Shown here piece by piece: positions 15,056 to 23,339 of a DNA stretch of 64,000 nt (positions within the stretch are counted from its first letter, which is position 1; each line of letters starts with the position of its first letter). A program made the position numbers and the translations under genes. Origin of the DNA: Paenibacillus abyssi (lineage in GTDB: Bacteria > Bacillota > Bacilli > Paenibacillales > Paenibacillaceae); assembly GCF_014640295.1 (NCBI RefSeq), contig NZ_BMGR01000001.1, forward strand, positions 186,001 to 250,000, in the 5' to 3' direction. The notes under the pieces were generated by a model. It was not told where the DNA came from, did no database searches, and was given only the letters and a program-made list of their open reading frames with translations.

Positions 15056-15754
15056 ATGGGGACGACAGCACCTACGATGAAATTTCGCGTATCGTCGGAA
15101 TACGGAGTCCTCGAAGAAATACGCGGCGGCCGTGTTCATCGCGGCGTCGATATCGCTATGCCCCGCGGTACCGAATTACACAGCATCGCGGACGGCACCG
15201 TTGAGCGCGTCGTCAATTACGGAGGCGAGCGGTTGGGCCGCGGCATCTTTGTACGGACGGATAGCGGCGACCTCCACGTATACGGCCATCTCGATAAGGT
15301 GAGCGTCGAGACGGGCGACCACGTTGATGCCGGCGCACTTATCGGACTCAGCGGCAACACCGGACACAGCAGCGGACCGCACTTACATTTCGCGCTAATG
15401 CACGATGGCCAATACGCTGATCCGACGCATTTAGTCGACCGCCTGCAGCATTTTTCCGGTGACATCGACGGGCCGGGTATCTTCGGAATCAAAGGCCCCG
15501 CGGTATGGATTGCGGAGAGAGCGGCCGGCTCCGCTAAAGAACACGTCAAGTCCAGCGTACAAGAACACGTTTATCAATTTCTTTCGGACGCGGGCGCGGT
15601 CCTGCTCGATCTCAGCTACGGAGTCGGGCTCGTCGGTTGTGCGTTATTAATCGTACTCGGTGCGGTCGGATTACGGAGCGGTTACCGTTGGTCGGCCGTT
15701 ACATTCGTGAGTTATGCGTTGATCCGGTTATTACTCGGAGGTGCTGCGCGATGA
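15056..15754 (+). CDS. Membrane-anchored M23 (LytM-type) endopeptidase
   Basis: A 232-residue protein. The M23 catalytic domain covers residues 10-140, with zinc ligands H28 and D32 (HRGVD) and H111 in the HLHF motif (H109-x-H111); H78 in YGHLD is also conserved. Two hydrophobic segments (about 184-205 and 210-228) anchor the C-terminus. There is no N-terminal signal, so topology is uncertain. In a transfer system it would open peptidoglycan, like VirB1; as a phage protein it could aid entry or exit. It overlaps the ATPase gene by ATGA. Confidence 0.8.
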   Translation: MGTTAPTMKFRVSSEYGVLEEIRGGRVHRGVDIAMPRGTELHSIADGTVERVVNYGGERLGRGIFVRTDSGDLHVYGHLDKVSVETGDHVDAGALIGLSGNTGHSSGPHLHFALMHDGQYADPTHLVDRLQHFSGDIDGPGIFGIKGPAVWIAERAAGSAKEHVKSSVQEHVYQFLSDAGAVLLDLSYGVGLVGCALLIVLGAVGLRSGYRWSAVTFVSYALIRLLLGGAAR

Positions 15755-18087
15755 AATTCGGTGATTTTCTTAGCGTTGTCCATCCGGAATACGTATATCT
15801 GCGCCTGAAGCCGAACAACTCAATCCGCAATCAGCAGACGCATAAGATCGCGCGAGCAATCGGAGCGTTGTACAAGAACGTAGTCGAGAACGTTAAAATG
15901 GAGGAGCATCGTCTAATCCGGATGTTCGGACGCGACTTCGTGCTGGGAACGAAGTATACGTACACGCTTCCGGCCAAAACGAGTTACTACATCTATATGG
16001 AACGTAAGCGCGTCGAATTTTACTTCGTCGTGCCACGTCAGTACCTCGCATATATACGCGAAAAGTTGTCCGATGTATGGAGCGGATTAACCGTTGATGA
16101 GGTCGATACGCTACCGCAATTCAGCGATCGCGCAACGAAATACCAACTCTCCTACGAAAAGGAAGACGGACTCAGTCTCGCGGCCGACCGGAGGAGCAAC
16201 GATTTATTAACGAGTAACCTTAACGCGGTCGAACTGTTGGAGGACGGCGATAAACTCGGAATCTTTTACAACTTCGTGCCGGTATCGCAGGTTAGCTGGC
16301 GTCACGTTTATCGCGCGACAATAACGAAAGTGAACCGTCGCCTACCGGTCGACCGCGATAAGTTCGGCGTCGGCTATACGTTTAAAATGGCGCTGGCCTT
16401 CCTTGATCTCGTATTCCGCGAGGTTGGCGAAGTGTTAAGCGGGAGTGTGCGCAAAACGGAGTCCGGCGCAAATGTCCTCGAAAGCCTGATCGAGCGGCTC
16501 AATGGCGCGCGCCAAATCAGCGAATCGACCGCGAAGAAAGCGAACAGCACCGTTATCGATACGCAAATCGTTGTAATGGCGGAGAGTCCTGACGCGGTCC
16601 GCCAACGCAATGCAGCGCGGAGCCTGGCGCAATCCTTCGATACGATTACGGATGATAATCGGCTCGCGTTCAAACCGTACCGCCGGACTTTTACGTTTAC
16701 CGATCGCGATATCCGGGCCGAGCGCAACAAAGTCGGCGATCAGGAGGCGCAGAATTTTATCACGCTGGCCGGACGCGAAATGCTCGAACGCTATAACTTT
16801 ATCGAGCGGATCGAAACGCACGAGACGGAGGTGCCGGAGGATTTACGGGAGGGCGCGCTATGTATCGGAGAGAACACGTATCGAGGAACGGTGCAGCCCG
16901 CCTACTTATCGTCGGACCGCGAGTTCCAGAATTTAACGCTCGTGCTCATCGGACCGACACGCGCGGGCAAGTCAACGCTAATCGCGAACCTGTGCCGCGA
17001 CGCTATTAATATCGGTGAATGCGCGATTATATTCGATTACGTCGGTCAATGCGAATTAAGCCGCGAGGTGGCCGCTACGCTACCGCCTGATCGCGTATTG
17101 AATATCGACTGTAACGATTACCGGACGATGCAAGGACTCGGCTATAACGAGGTGGTGGGAAAATCGGCCGATCCGTTTGAGGCGTATGATAACGCGAAGA
17201 AACAGACAACGCAGCTTCTCACGTTAGTCAACTCGATCAATGCGGACGAGACGCGCCTGACCGCGAAGATGCAGCGTTATCTCGTAAGTGCCGCGCTCAT
17301 TACGTTTATATCCGGCGGCAACATCCGTAGTGTCTTCGATTGCCTGCAGGATCACGAAACGCGCGCGGAATTGATCAGCGCGATACCGCCGAGCCAAACG
17401 GAGAATCTGCGCAAATATACGCGCTGGTTGGCCGAGTTGGACGAGTACGATAAAAAGGGCAACGTAACCGGTACGAAGGATACGTACGTCGTCGGCATTA
17501 TCGACCGTCTGAATCAACTTGAACAGAACGCGTATGTAGAAAAGATGCTTGATAAGGATACGCGCGGTAATATCGATCTCGTTACGGAGATGCAGCGCAA
17601 CCAAATCATATGCATACGGATGCCGTCCGATATGTTCTCGACCGATTCCGAGCGGGACGTGTACACAACGTATTGGTCAACGAAGATATGGCTCGCGCTG
17701 CAGATGCGGTCAAAACGTTTCAGTGGCGATCGCGCAAAATTTACGAAGGTTAACCTCGTTGTCGACGAGTTATACCAGGTCGCGCATACCGAGCAATTCA
17801 TGCGGTCGAAACTAAGTCAATATGCCAAGTTCGGGCTAAAACCGATAATCAGCGCTCATTATCTGAATCAGATCCGGCATATCCGCGATGAGCTGCGGAG
17901 TGCTAACGCTTCATATATGTTGATATCCGGATGCGACAAGAAAAACTACGAAGAGTTGAAAAGCGAGTTATATCCGTACACCGAAGAGGATTTATTGCGG
18001 CTGCCGCGTTTCCATTCGCTTAATCTCGTTAAAAATAAGGACGGTTACGCGCGGTTCATTACGAAGCTGCCGCCGCCTATAAATTGA
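15751..18087 (+). CDS. VirD4/VirB4/HerA-like DNA-translocase ATPase
   Basis: A 778-residue protein starting at ATG 15751 (SD CGGAGG), overlapping the M23 gene. It has an N-terminal domain of about 390 residues with no recognised motif. A RecA-like ATPase domain follows, with Walker A GPTRAGKST at about residues 401-409 and Walker B LVVDE at about 669-673. The C-terminus includes KPIISAHYLNQIRHIRDE, typical of T4SS coupling proteins and VirB4/TraG-like ATPases. Such enzymes pump DNA or protein through membranes. It is not a terminase. Codon use matches the phage genes to its left, so it travels with them. Confidence 0.75.
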   Translation: MKFGDFLSVVHPEYVYLRLKPNNSIRNQQTHKIARAIGALYKNVVENVKMEEHRLIRMFGRDFVLGTKYTYTLPAKTSYYIYMERKRVEFYFVVPRQYLAYIREKLSDVWSGLTVDEVDTLPQFSDRATKYQLSYEKEDGLSLAADRRSNDLLTSNLNAVELLEDGDKLGIFYNFVPVSQVSWRHVYRATITKVNRRLPVDRDKFGVGYTFKMALAFLDLVFREVGEVLSGSVRKTESGANVLESLIERLNGARQISESTAKKANSTVIDTQIVVMAESPDAVRQRNAARSLAQSFDTITDDNRLAFKPYRRTFTFTDRDIRAERNKVGDQEAQNFITLAGREMLERYNFIERIETHETEVPEDLREGALCIGENTYRGTVQPAYLSSDREFQNLTLVLIGPTRAGKSTLIANLCRDAINIGECAIIFDYVGQCELSREVAATLPPDRVLNIDCNDYRTMQGLGYNEVVGKSADPFEAYDNAKKQTTQLLTLVNSINADETRLTAKMQRYLVSAALITFISGGNIRSVFDCLQDHETRAELISAIPPSQTENLRKYTRWLAELDEYDKKGNVTGTKDTYVVGIIDRLNQLEQNAYVEKMLDKDTRGNIDLVTEMQRNQIICIRMPSDMFSTDSERDVYTTYWSTKIWLALQMRSKRFSGDRAKFTKVNLVVDELYQVAHTEQFMRSKLSQYAKFGLKPIISAHYLNQIRHIRDELRSANASYMLISGCDKKNYEELKSELYPYTEEDLLRLPRFHSLNLVKNKDGYARFITKLPPPIN

Positions 18088-18094
18088 GCGTACA

Positions 18095-18131
18095 AGGGTG
18101 CGCGCCTATCTATTGCGAGGGTGCGCGCCTA
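18095..18131 (+). repeat. 14-bp direct repeat pair near the element end
   Basis: AGGGTGCGCGCCTA occurs at 18095-18108 and 18118-18131, 23 bp apart. The second copy lies inside the promoter spacer at 18113-18142. The reverse complement of the longer first copy (CAAGGGTGCGCGC at 18093-18105) matches the tRNA-Pro anticodon arm at 18252-18264 over 13 bp. Confidence 0.8.
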
Positions 18132-18142
18132 CATGATATAAT
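18113..18142 (+). promoter_or_regulatory. Candidate sigma-A promoter upstream of tRNA-Pro
   Basis: TTGCGA (18113-18118), an 18-nt spacer, then a perfect TATAAT (18137-18142). Transcription would start near 18149 and run into the tRNA-Pro gene. One copy of the 14-bp direct repeat fills the spacer, so a protein bound there would block it. Confidence 0.6.
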
Positions 18143-18229
18143 TACCGTCGTACCGAACGGAAAAACGTGTAACTTACCGTTAAATCCACGTTCGACGGAC
18201 GTTTCATACCGAAGTAAACGGCGGTTCGT

Positions 18230-18306
18230 CGGGGTATGGCGCAGCCTGGTAGCGCGCACCCTTGGGGTGGGTGAGGTCGCAGGTTCAAATCCTGTTACTC
18301 CGACCA
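18230..18306 (+). tRNA. tRNA-Pro (GGG anticodon)
   Basis: A 77-nt cloverleaf: acceptor CGGGGTA with TACTCCG, D arm GCGC/GCGC, anticodon stem CACCC/GGGTG with loop TTGGGGT (anticodon GGG), T arm GCAGG-TTCAAAT-CCTGT, and encoded CCA. It marks the right border of the phage-like composition. The element lies on its 5' side, which is less usual than integration at the 3' end. Confidence 0.95.
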
Positions 18307-18379
18307 TAACAAAACGTATAAGACTGCTTTCCTGACGAACGGTGCGTGGGAGGCTTTACCGAATGAGGAGGGCACGGAC

Positions 18380-18601
18380 ATGGAACCGACACACGGTGAT
18401 TATATTGTGGTGAAAGCAAAAGAGCAAGGCGTGCAAGTCATTGGATTGACACGCGGGCAGGACACTAAATTCCACCACACGGAAAAGCTGGACCGGGGTG
18501 AAATCCTGATTGCACAATTTACGGATCATACTTCCGCAATCAAGATTCGGGGCAAAGCAACAGTGTTAACCAAGTACGGATCAATGGATACAGATAATTG
18601 A
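18380..18601 (+). CDS. mtrB: Tryptophan RNA-binding attenuation protein (TRAP)
   Basis: A 73-residue protein that forms an 11-mer ring. With bound tryptophan it wraps (G/U)AG repeats of trp leader RNA and causes termination. Sequence identity with Bacillus TRAP is obvious (VIGLTRG-DTKFHH, then QFT-HTSAIK-RG). The RNA-contact residues K36, K55 and R57 and the Trp-pocket threonines are kept. Its target, the trpE leader at 28811-28950, lies about 10 kb downstream in the same locus. The gene follows the tRNA-Pro and ends in a strong terminator. No clear promoter of its own is seen, so it could be read from upstream. Confidence 0.96.
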   Translation: MEPTHGDYIVVKAKEQGVQVIGLTRGQDTKFHHTEKLDRGEILIAQFTDHTSAIKIRGKATVLTKYGSMDTDN

Positions 18602-18628
18602 GCAGGCATAGCCTGCTCTTTTTATTTG
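18600..18628 (+). terminator. Intrinsic terminator of mtrB
   Basis: GAGCAGGC (18600-18607) pairs with GCCTGCTC (18611-18618) across a 3-nt loop, followed by TTTTTATTT. The stem overlaps the mtrB stop codon. Confidence 0.93.
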
Positions 18629-18695
18629 TACAATGAAGTAAGGGGCTTTTGTCAAAAGTCCAAGGGTTAATTCAAATCAATCGGAGGCGACGTCC

Positions 18696-19256
18696 ATGCG
18701 GGCAGGAAAGCAGTTGATGACAGCGTCCATTGTCGCTGTAACGGTAACGCTGATATTATCCGCTGTGCCGCGGTTGGAAGCGAATATGCTTAACCATCGC
18801 AATGAAGTTGCTGTATTCCGCCCTGAGCCGCTTAGCCGAATTGAAAACGGCAATCTGGTTGATGTGCTCATCGGCGTGCCGTTGAAGCAGCCGATAAAGA
18901 AGGTCGTGTGGAACCATGCCGTTCTCTCCATTGACTTGGCGGTTGGAGCGGAAGATTCCTCAGCTCATATAACCTCGGATTTGTTGCAAATGCTGCAGCT
19001 TGCTTTCATACAGACTGAAAATGTGAGCAGGCTGTTAATCCGTTTTCTGGAGTATGATTCTCCGCGCACAATCGCTACAACGGGCAGTTCAGGGAAGCTG
19101 CTGCTTGCCGCAGATGTTAGGAAATCCGATCGTAATCTGGAGGGTTACTTACCTTTTATGAATCCAAAGGACATGATGGAGAAGGAATGGAGAGAACGGC
19201 TGCGCCTCACTTATACGGAAGCATGGATCGAGCGCTTTGGACTGCCTCCCCAATAA
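18696..19256 (+). CDS. Conserved exported or membrane-anchored protein of unknown function
   Basis: A 186-residue protein with an N-terminal membrane segment (about residues 8-26) and no other. The outer part has alternating strands and a LLQMLQLAFIQTEN helix, loosely like GerMN-type domains found in spore proteins. This likeness is weak. It sits between mtrB and hepS, and ribosome site GGAGGCGA precedes the ATG. Confidence 0.6.
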   Translation: MRAGKQLMTASIVAVTVTLILSAVPRLEANMLNHRNEVAVFRPEPLSRIENGNLVDVLIGVPLKQPIKKVVWNHAVLSIDLAVGAEDSSAHITSDLLQMLQLAFIQTENVSRLLIRFLEYDSPRTIATTGSSGKLLLAADVRKSDRNLEGYLPFMNPKDMMEKEWRERLRLTYTEAWIERFGLPPQ

Positions 19257-19325
19257 CAACTGACAGCTTCGGTGTAGCAAATTCGTGAACTTAAACGGAT
19301 AACATATGCTTCACATTTAAAGTTG

Positions 19326-19334
19326 TGTTATAAT
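19326..19334 (+). promoter_or_regulatory. Extended -10 promoter for the hepS-menaquinone genes
   Basis: TGTTATAAT: a perfect TATAAT (19329-19334) with the TG of an extended -10. No good -35 is present. An imperfect inverted repeat CACATTTAAAGTTGTG (19312-19327) overlaps its upstream edge and could be an operator. Confidence 0.6.
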
Positions 19335-19386
19335 AATTCAGATATAAAGCTCAGCATGCTTGATTCGCTGTACGGAGGCTTGACCC

Positions 19387-20256
19387 ATGAAACCATACCG
19401 CATACCAGAAATTGCTAAAAAGTACGTCGAATATGACATGATTCAAAACTATACGGAGCTGCCTGAATTTCCTGACTCCCGCATCAGGCTGTTATATGCC
19501 TTTTTGGCTAACGAACGAAATGCCGAAAAGCATAGCGAGCTTTATGCGTTAGTCGTCTCGTTAGTGCAGATGGGAATGGATACCCATGACCTCATCGATA
19601 CGGGAGAGGGCTTCAAACATGAAAAAGCAATGCGTTCGCGCCAGCTTAAAGTGCTGGCCGGGGATTACTTCAGCAGTCGCTTCTACCACTTGTTATCGCA
19701 AGCTGGCCAAATTGACATGATTCGTAAAATAAGCGATGCGGTCTGTGAAGTCAATCGCTTGAAAATGAATTTATATATCAAGATGAAACAGCTTCGCGTG
19801 TCGGCGGAGGAGTATATTCAAGCCAGGATTCAGCTCAAAACCGAACTGCTTGATGTGTTCACGGACATGCTGGAGGAACGCTATTCGCGGCTGTGGCCGG
19901 ATTTGCTTCATGGCTTTTCACGCTGCGAGGTGGTTGTGAAAGAGATTGAACGGATTGAATCGGTAGAACGATTTGCAGGCAGCTGGGCTTACTGGCATGT
20001 CATGCAAGAAGGTACGGAAGAGGAAAAACGGCAGCTGACGGAATCGGAGTATGAAGAATCCGTTATTCGGGGCTTGCTGGCGAAGTATGATATTCGCAGT
20101 CAACTGATTGACAAGCTTAAAAGTTCTGTGGCTCACGTCCAATCTGTCGCTCAGCGGCTTGAATCGGACAAGCTGGTAAAGGAATTGTGCTCGATCGGTG
20201 AATCATTCTTGCGGCCGCTTGCTTCGCCTGCTCCGGCATTCAACGAGATGAGGTGA
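19387..20256 (+). CDS. hepS: Heptaprenyl diphosphate synthase component 1
   Basis: A 289-residue, almost fully helical protein. It is the regulatory subunit that pairs with HepT to make the C35 side chain of menaquinone-7. The assignment comes from the N-terminal half (SRIRLLYAFLAN, then KVLAGDYFSSRFYHLL) and from position mtrB-hepS-menG, as in Bacillus. It lacks DDxxD, as expected for component 1. menG begins 6 nt downstream. Confidence 0.85.
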   Translation: MKPYRIPEIAKKYVEYDMIQNYTELPEFPDSRIRLLYAFLANERNAEKHSELYALVVSLVQMGMDTHDLIDTGEGFKHEKAMRSRQLKVLAGDYFSSRFYHLLSQAGQIDMIRKISDAVCEVNRLKMNLYIKMKQLRVSAEEYIQARIQLKTELLDVFTDMLEERYSRLWPDLLHGFSRCEVVVKEIERIESVERFAGSWAYWHVMQEGTEEEKRQLTESEYEESVIRGLLAKYDIRSQLIDKLKSSVAHVQSVAQRLESDKLVKELCSIGESFLRPLASPAPAFNEMR

Positions 20257-20262
20257 CTAATA

Positions 20263-20982
20263 ATGGACTCAAAGTCCAAGGAGCAGTTTGTGCATTCCGT
20301 ATTTGAAAGCATTGCCCCTAAATATGATTTGATGAATGATTTGTTAAGCTTTCGCAGGCATAAGGCGTGGCGCAAATTCACAATGCGCAAAATGGCTGTC
20401 CCCAAAGGCGCAACAGCAATCGACCTGTGCTGCGGCACTTGCGATTGGACGATCTCCATTGCCAAGGCCAGCCAAAATGGTGAAGTCATCGGCCTTGATT
20501 TCAGCCAAGGGATGCTCGATATCGGGCAGAGCAAGATCAATAAGCTTGAGCTCGATGGCCAGGTCTCGCTGCTTCGCGGCAATGCGATGCAGCTGCCGTT
20601 CGAGGATAACCGCTTTGACTACGCAACGATCGGTTTCGGCCTCCGTAATGTTCCGGATTTGGTTCAGGTGCTGAAAGAGATGCAGCGAGTTGTAAAGCCA
20701 GGCGGCAAAGTCGTTTGTCTAGAGCTTTCGAAGCCAACCTGGGAGCCATTTAAATCAATTTATTATTTTTACTTCCAGAAGGTGCTGCCGATGCTGGGGA
20801 AATTAGTTGTCAAGCGTTACGAGCAGTACAAATGGCTGCCGGATTCATTGGTTGCCTTTCCGGACATCAACCGCCTTGCGGAGATCTATCGGGAAATCGG
20901 CTTGCGCCATGTTAAGGCATATCCGCTTACAGGCGGAATCGCCGCCCTTCATATCGGTACGAAAGGGACGGATGGCGCATGA
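20263..20982 (+). CDS. menG: Demethylmenaquinone methyltransferase
   Basis: A 239-residue class I SAM methyltransferase of the UbiE/MenG family, the last step of menaquinone synthesis. Motifs: FESIAPKYDLMNDLLSF at about residue 14, the SAM loop DLCCGTCDWT at about 52, and FGLRNVPD at about 126. The family pattern is usually CCGTGDW, so the Cys after T is a small variation. It overlaps the next gene by ATGA. Confidence 0.93.
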   Translation: MDSKSKEQFVHSVFESIAPKYDLMNDLLSFRRHKAWRKFTMRKMAVPKGATAIDLCCGTCDWTISIAKASQNGEVIGLDFSQGMLDIGQSKINKLELDGQVSLLRGNAMQLPFEDNRFDYATIGFGLRNVPDLVQVLKEMQRVVKPGGKVVCLELSKPTWEPFKSIYYFYFQKVLPMLGKLVVKRYEQYKWLPDSLVAFPDINRLAEIYREIGLRHVKAYPLTGGIAALHIGTKGTDGA

Positions 20983-21854
20983 TACGCAAAATAGCGGTTT
21001 TCCTGGAAATGATTAAATTTGAGCATACGCTGTTCGCTTTGCCCTTTGCATTTGTAGGCGCGATACTGGGAAGCGTCGTCGTAGAGCAGAGGCTGCCGGA
21101 GTGGGCGGAAATCGGTTGGATTATTATGGCGATGGTCGGTGCAAGAAGCGCCGCAATGGGTCTAAACCGTCTCATTGATAAAGCTATTGACCTGCGCAAT
21201 CCAAGGACTGCGACTCGTGCTCTGCCTGCGGGTTTACTGAAATCGATAGAAGTCATGGTCTTCATCATCATTTCATTTGTGATCTTATTTGCAGCCGCAT
21301 TTCAATTAAATCCGCTAGCCGTTAAACTGCTGCCGATTGCCGTGTTTATGACGGTGATCTATTCCTATACGAAGCGTTTTACCTGGCTGTGCCATCTCGT
21401 TCTTGGACTCACTATAGGCTTGGCTCCGCTTGGAGGCTGGGTGGCTGTTACAGGTACGGTTGACGGTACTGCCCTGCTGCTGTATATCACGGTTGCACTT
21501 TGGACTGCTGGGTTTGATATCATCTATGCTTGCCAAGATGTTGAGTTCGACCGAAAAGAGGCCCTGCATTCGATTCCAGCCCGTTTTGGAATCAGGGGCG
21601 CATTATGGATTGCCAGGATCGCTCATGTGTTAACCTCAATCGGCTTCCTTGCTTTATTCTGGTTGACAGATCTAGATTGGGGGTATTTAGTTGGTATCAT
21701 CATCGCGGTGGCCATTCTGTTCTACGAGCATCGATTGGTTAAGCCGCATGATCTAAGTAAGCTCAACATGGCATTCTTTACGATGAACGGCGTGCTGAGC
21801 CTGGTTGTTTTTGTGTTTACGCTGTTTGACTTGGTGGTGCTTCGTCAATGGTAG
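20979..21854 (+). CDS. mqnP: UbiA-family prenyltransferase (MqnP-like)
   Basis: A 291-residue membrane protein with eight or nine hydrophobic helices. It has UbiA-family Mg-prenyl-diphosphate motifs: NRLIDKAIDLRNPRT at about residue 60 and DIIYACQDVEFDR at about 180. It lies in one overlapping run with a UbiX-like gene and mqnA, so it most likely prenylates the 1,4-dihydroxy-6-naphthoate-type intermediate of the futalosine menaquinone route rather than 4-hydroxybenzoate. The specificity is inferred from context. Confidence 0.85.
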   Translation: MIRKIAVFLEMIKFEHTLFALPFAFVGAILGSVVVEQRLPEWAEIGWIIMAMVGARSAAMGLNRLIDKAIDLRNPRTATRALPAGLLKSIEVMVFIIISFVILFAAAFQLNPLAVKLLPIAVFMTVIYSYTKRFTWLCHLVLGLTIGLAPLGGWVAVTGTVDGTALLLYITVALWTAGFDIIYACQDVEFDRKEALHSIPARFGIRGALWIARIAHVLTSIGFLALFWLTDLDWGYLVGIIIAVAILFYEHRLVKPHDLSKLNMAFFTMNGVLSLVVFVFTLFDLVVLRQW

Positions 21855-22516
21855 AGGGTAGAGCCGGCCAATCTTCGACTACTTGCCGCTGGGCTGTCGG
21901 AATTACCGGTGCCAGCGGCTCTATCTATGCTATCCGGCTCTGTGAAGTGCTGCTTCAAGCCGGTATCCATTTGCATTTGGTTATCACTGAGGCGGGCTGG
22001 CGGGTGCTCAAAGAAGAACTGGGCTGGGAGACAACGCGCAGGCAGCAAGCATTGGAGCGGAAATTCGGCTTTTATCTCGAGTCGGGAGCGTTAACCTTTC
22101 ATTCTAATGCGGATATCGGTGCGGCGATTGCCAGCGGTTCCTTCCGTATGGAAGGGATGATCGTTATTCCATGTTCCATGGGAACGCTGTCGTCGATTGC
22201 TCACGGCACCTCGAATAATTTGTTGACTCGCGCTGCCGATGTTATGCTTAAAGAAGGCAGAAAGCTGTTGCTTGTGCCCCGTGAAACGCCGCTGCATGCC
22301 ATTCATCTGGAAAATATGTTGAAGCTGGCCAGACTCGGTGTGCGCATCATACCGGCGATGCCGGCGTTTTACTATCAACCGCAGTCCATGGACGAGATGA
22401 TTGATTTTATGGTAGGAAAAGTGCTCGATAACATGCCTGTGGATCATGATTTGTATAGAAGATGGGGAGATGAGCAGGATGGGCAACAATCGCCCGATCA
22501 CCATCGGACGTATTGA
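21848..22516 (+). CDS. UbiX-like flavin prenyltransferase
   Basis: A 222-residue protein that prenylates FMN to make the cofactor for a UbiD-type decarboxylase. Motifs: VGITGASGSIYAIRL near residue 17, VIPCSMGTLSSIAHG near 106, and LVPRETPLHAIHLENML near 143. Overlaps on both sides couple it to the UbiA-like and mqnA genes, which ties it to the futalosine pathway. The partner UbiD-like decarboxylase is not in the window. The C-terminal 35 residues overlap the start of mqnA. Confidence 0.88.
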   Translation: MVEGRAGQSSTTCRWAVGITGASGSIYAIRLCEVLLQAGIHLHLVITEAGWRVLKEELGWETTRRQQALERKFGFYLESGALTFHSNADIGAAIASGSFRMEGMIVIPCSMGTLSSIAHGTSNNLLTRAADVMLKEGRKLLLVPRETPLHAIHLENMLKLARLGVRIIPAMPAFYYQPQSMDEMIDFMVGKVLDNMPVDHDLYRRWGDEQDGQQSPDHHRTY

Positions 22517-23339
22517 TTACACGAATGTATGGCCGATATTTCATTATTTTGATGAGAAACGCCTCTCCGGCAGGGCAGAGGTTCTCTCGCGGGTGCCGAG
22601 CCTGTTAAACAGGGCTTTGCGTGAAGGTGAACTTGATATTGCGGCAATTTCCTCGTTCGCCTACGCTCATAATGCACAAGATTATTTGCTGATGCCCGAT
22701 CTGTCAGTGAGCGCCCGAGGAAGAGTAAACTCAATCCTGCTGTTTTTGAAAAAGCCGTTAAATGAGGTCTTAAACGGAAAAATTGCATTAACGGACACTT
22801 CAGCCACATCGGTTAACCTTTTGAAGATCATTATGAACCGGTATTTCCAGGCCTCTCCACAATATGAGACGATGGAACCGTCGCTTGACAAGATGCTGGA
22901 GGCCGCAGATGCGGCGCTGTTGATCGGTGATTCGGCCATTCGGGCATCGTGGAGCAATACTGCTTACGAGGTCATTGATTTGGGTGAGCTCTGGCACCGC
23001 TGGACAGGCTATGGCATGACGTTTGCCGTAATTGCTGTACGCAAGGAAGCGGCTGCGCAATTCCCGGATATAATAGCTGAAATACACGGCCAGTTCTTAG
23101 CGAGCAAACAACGCAGCTTGCAGCATTTGGCGCCGCTTGTTGATAAAGCGAGCCAAGAGCTTGGAGGAGAGCCCGCTTATTGGCAGCGATACTTTTCTGA
23201 ACTGCATTATGATTTCGGCGCGCAGGAGCAAGCCGGACTAGATTTATATTTTCGTTATGCCAAGGAACTTGGGCTGTTGGATCATGAAGTAGACATTCAA
23301 TACTGGTCAGACCAATCTGTTGCACAGGTGAAAGAATGA
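22479..23339 (+). CDS. mqnA: Chorismate dehydratase (futalosine pathway)
   Basis: A 286-residue protein that dehydrates chorismate to 3-enolpyruvylbenzoate, the first step of the futalosine menaquinone route. The start at ATG 22479 (MGNNRPITIGRIDYTNVWP) fits GGGGAG 9 nt upstream. Diagnostic features are the N-terminal IGRIDYTN-WP, SRVPSLLNRALREGELDIAA, and LIGDSAI-A in the middle. It draws on the same chorismate pool as the neighbouring trp, aroH and tyrA genes. Confidence 0.9.
   Translation: MGNNRPITIGRIDYTNVWPIFHYFDEKRLSGRAEVLSRVPSLLNRALREGELDIAAISSFAYAHNAQDYLLMPDLSVSARGRVNSILLFLKKPLNEVLNGKIALTDTSATSVNLLKIIMNRYFQASPQYETMEPSLDKMLEAADAALLIGDSAIRASWSNTAYEVIDLGELWHRWTGYGMTFAVIAVRKEAAAQFPDIIAEIHGQFLASKQRSLQHLAPLVDKASQELGGEPAYWQRYFSELHYDFGAQEQAGLDLYFRYAKELGLLDHEVDIQYWSDQSVAQVKE

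Noticed and set aside
18084-18335. 83-residue plus-strand frame and 65-residue minus-strand frame (18110-18307) across the tRNA-Pro
   Set aside because: Both run through the tRNA gene. The minus-strand product contains [15 protein letters not shown], a well-known artefact of translating tRNA regions.
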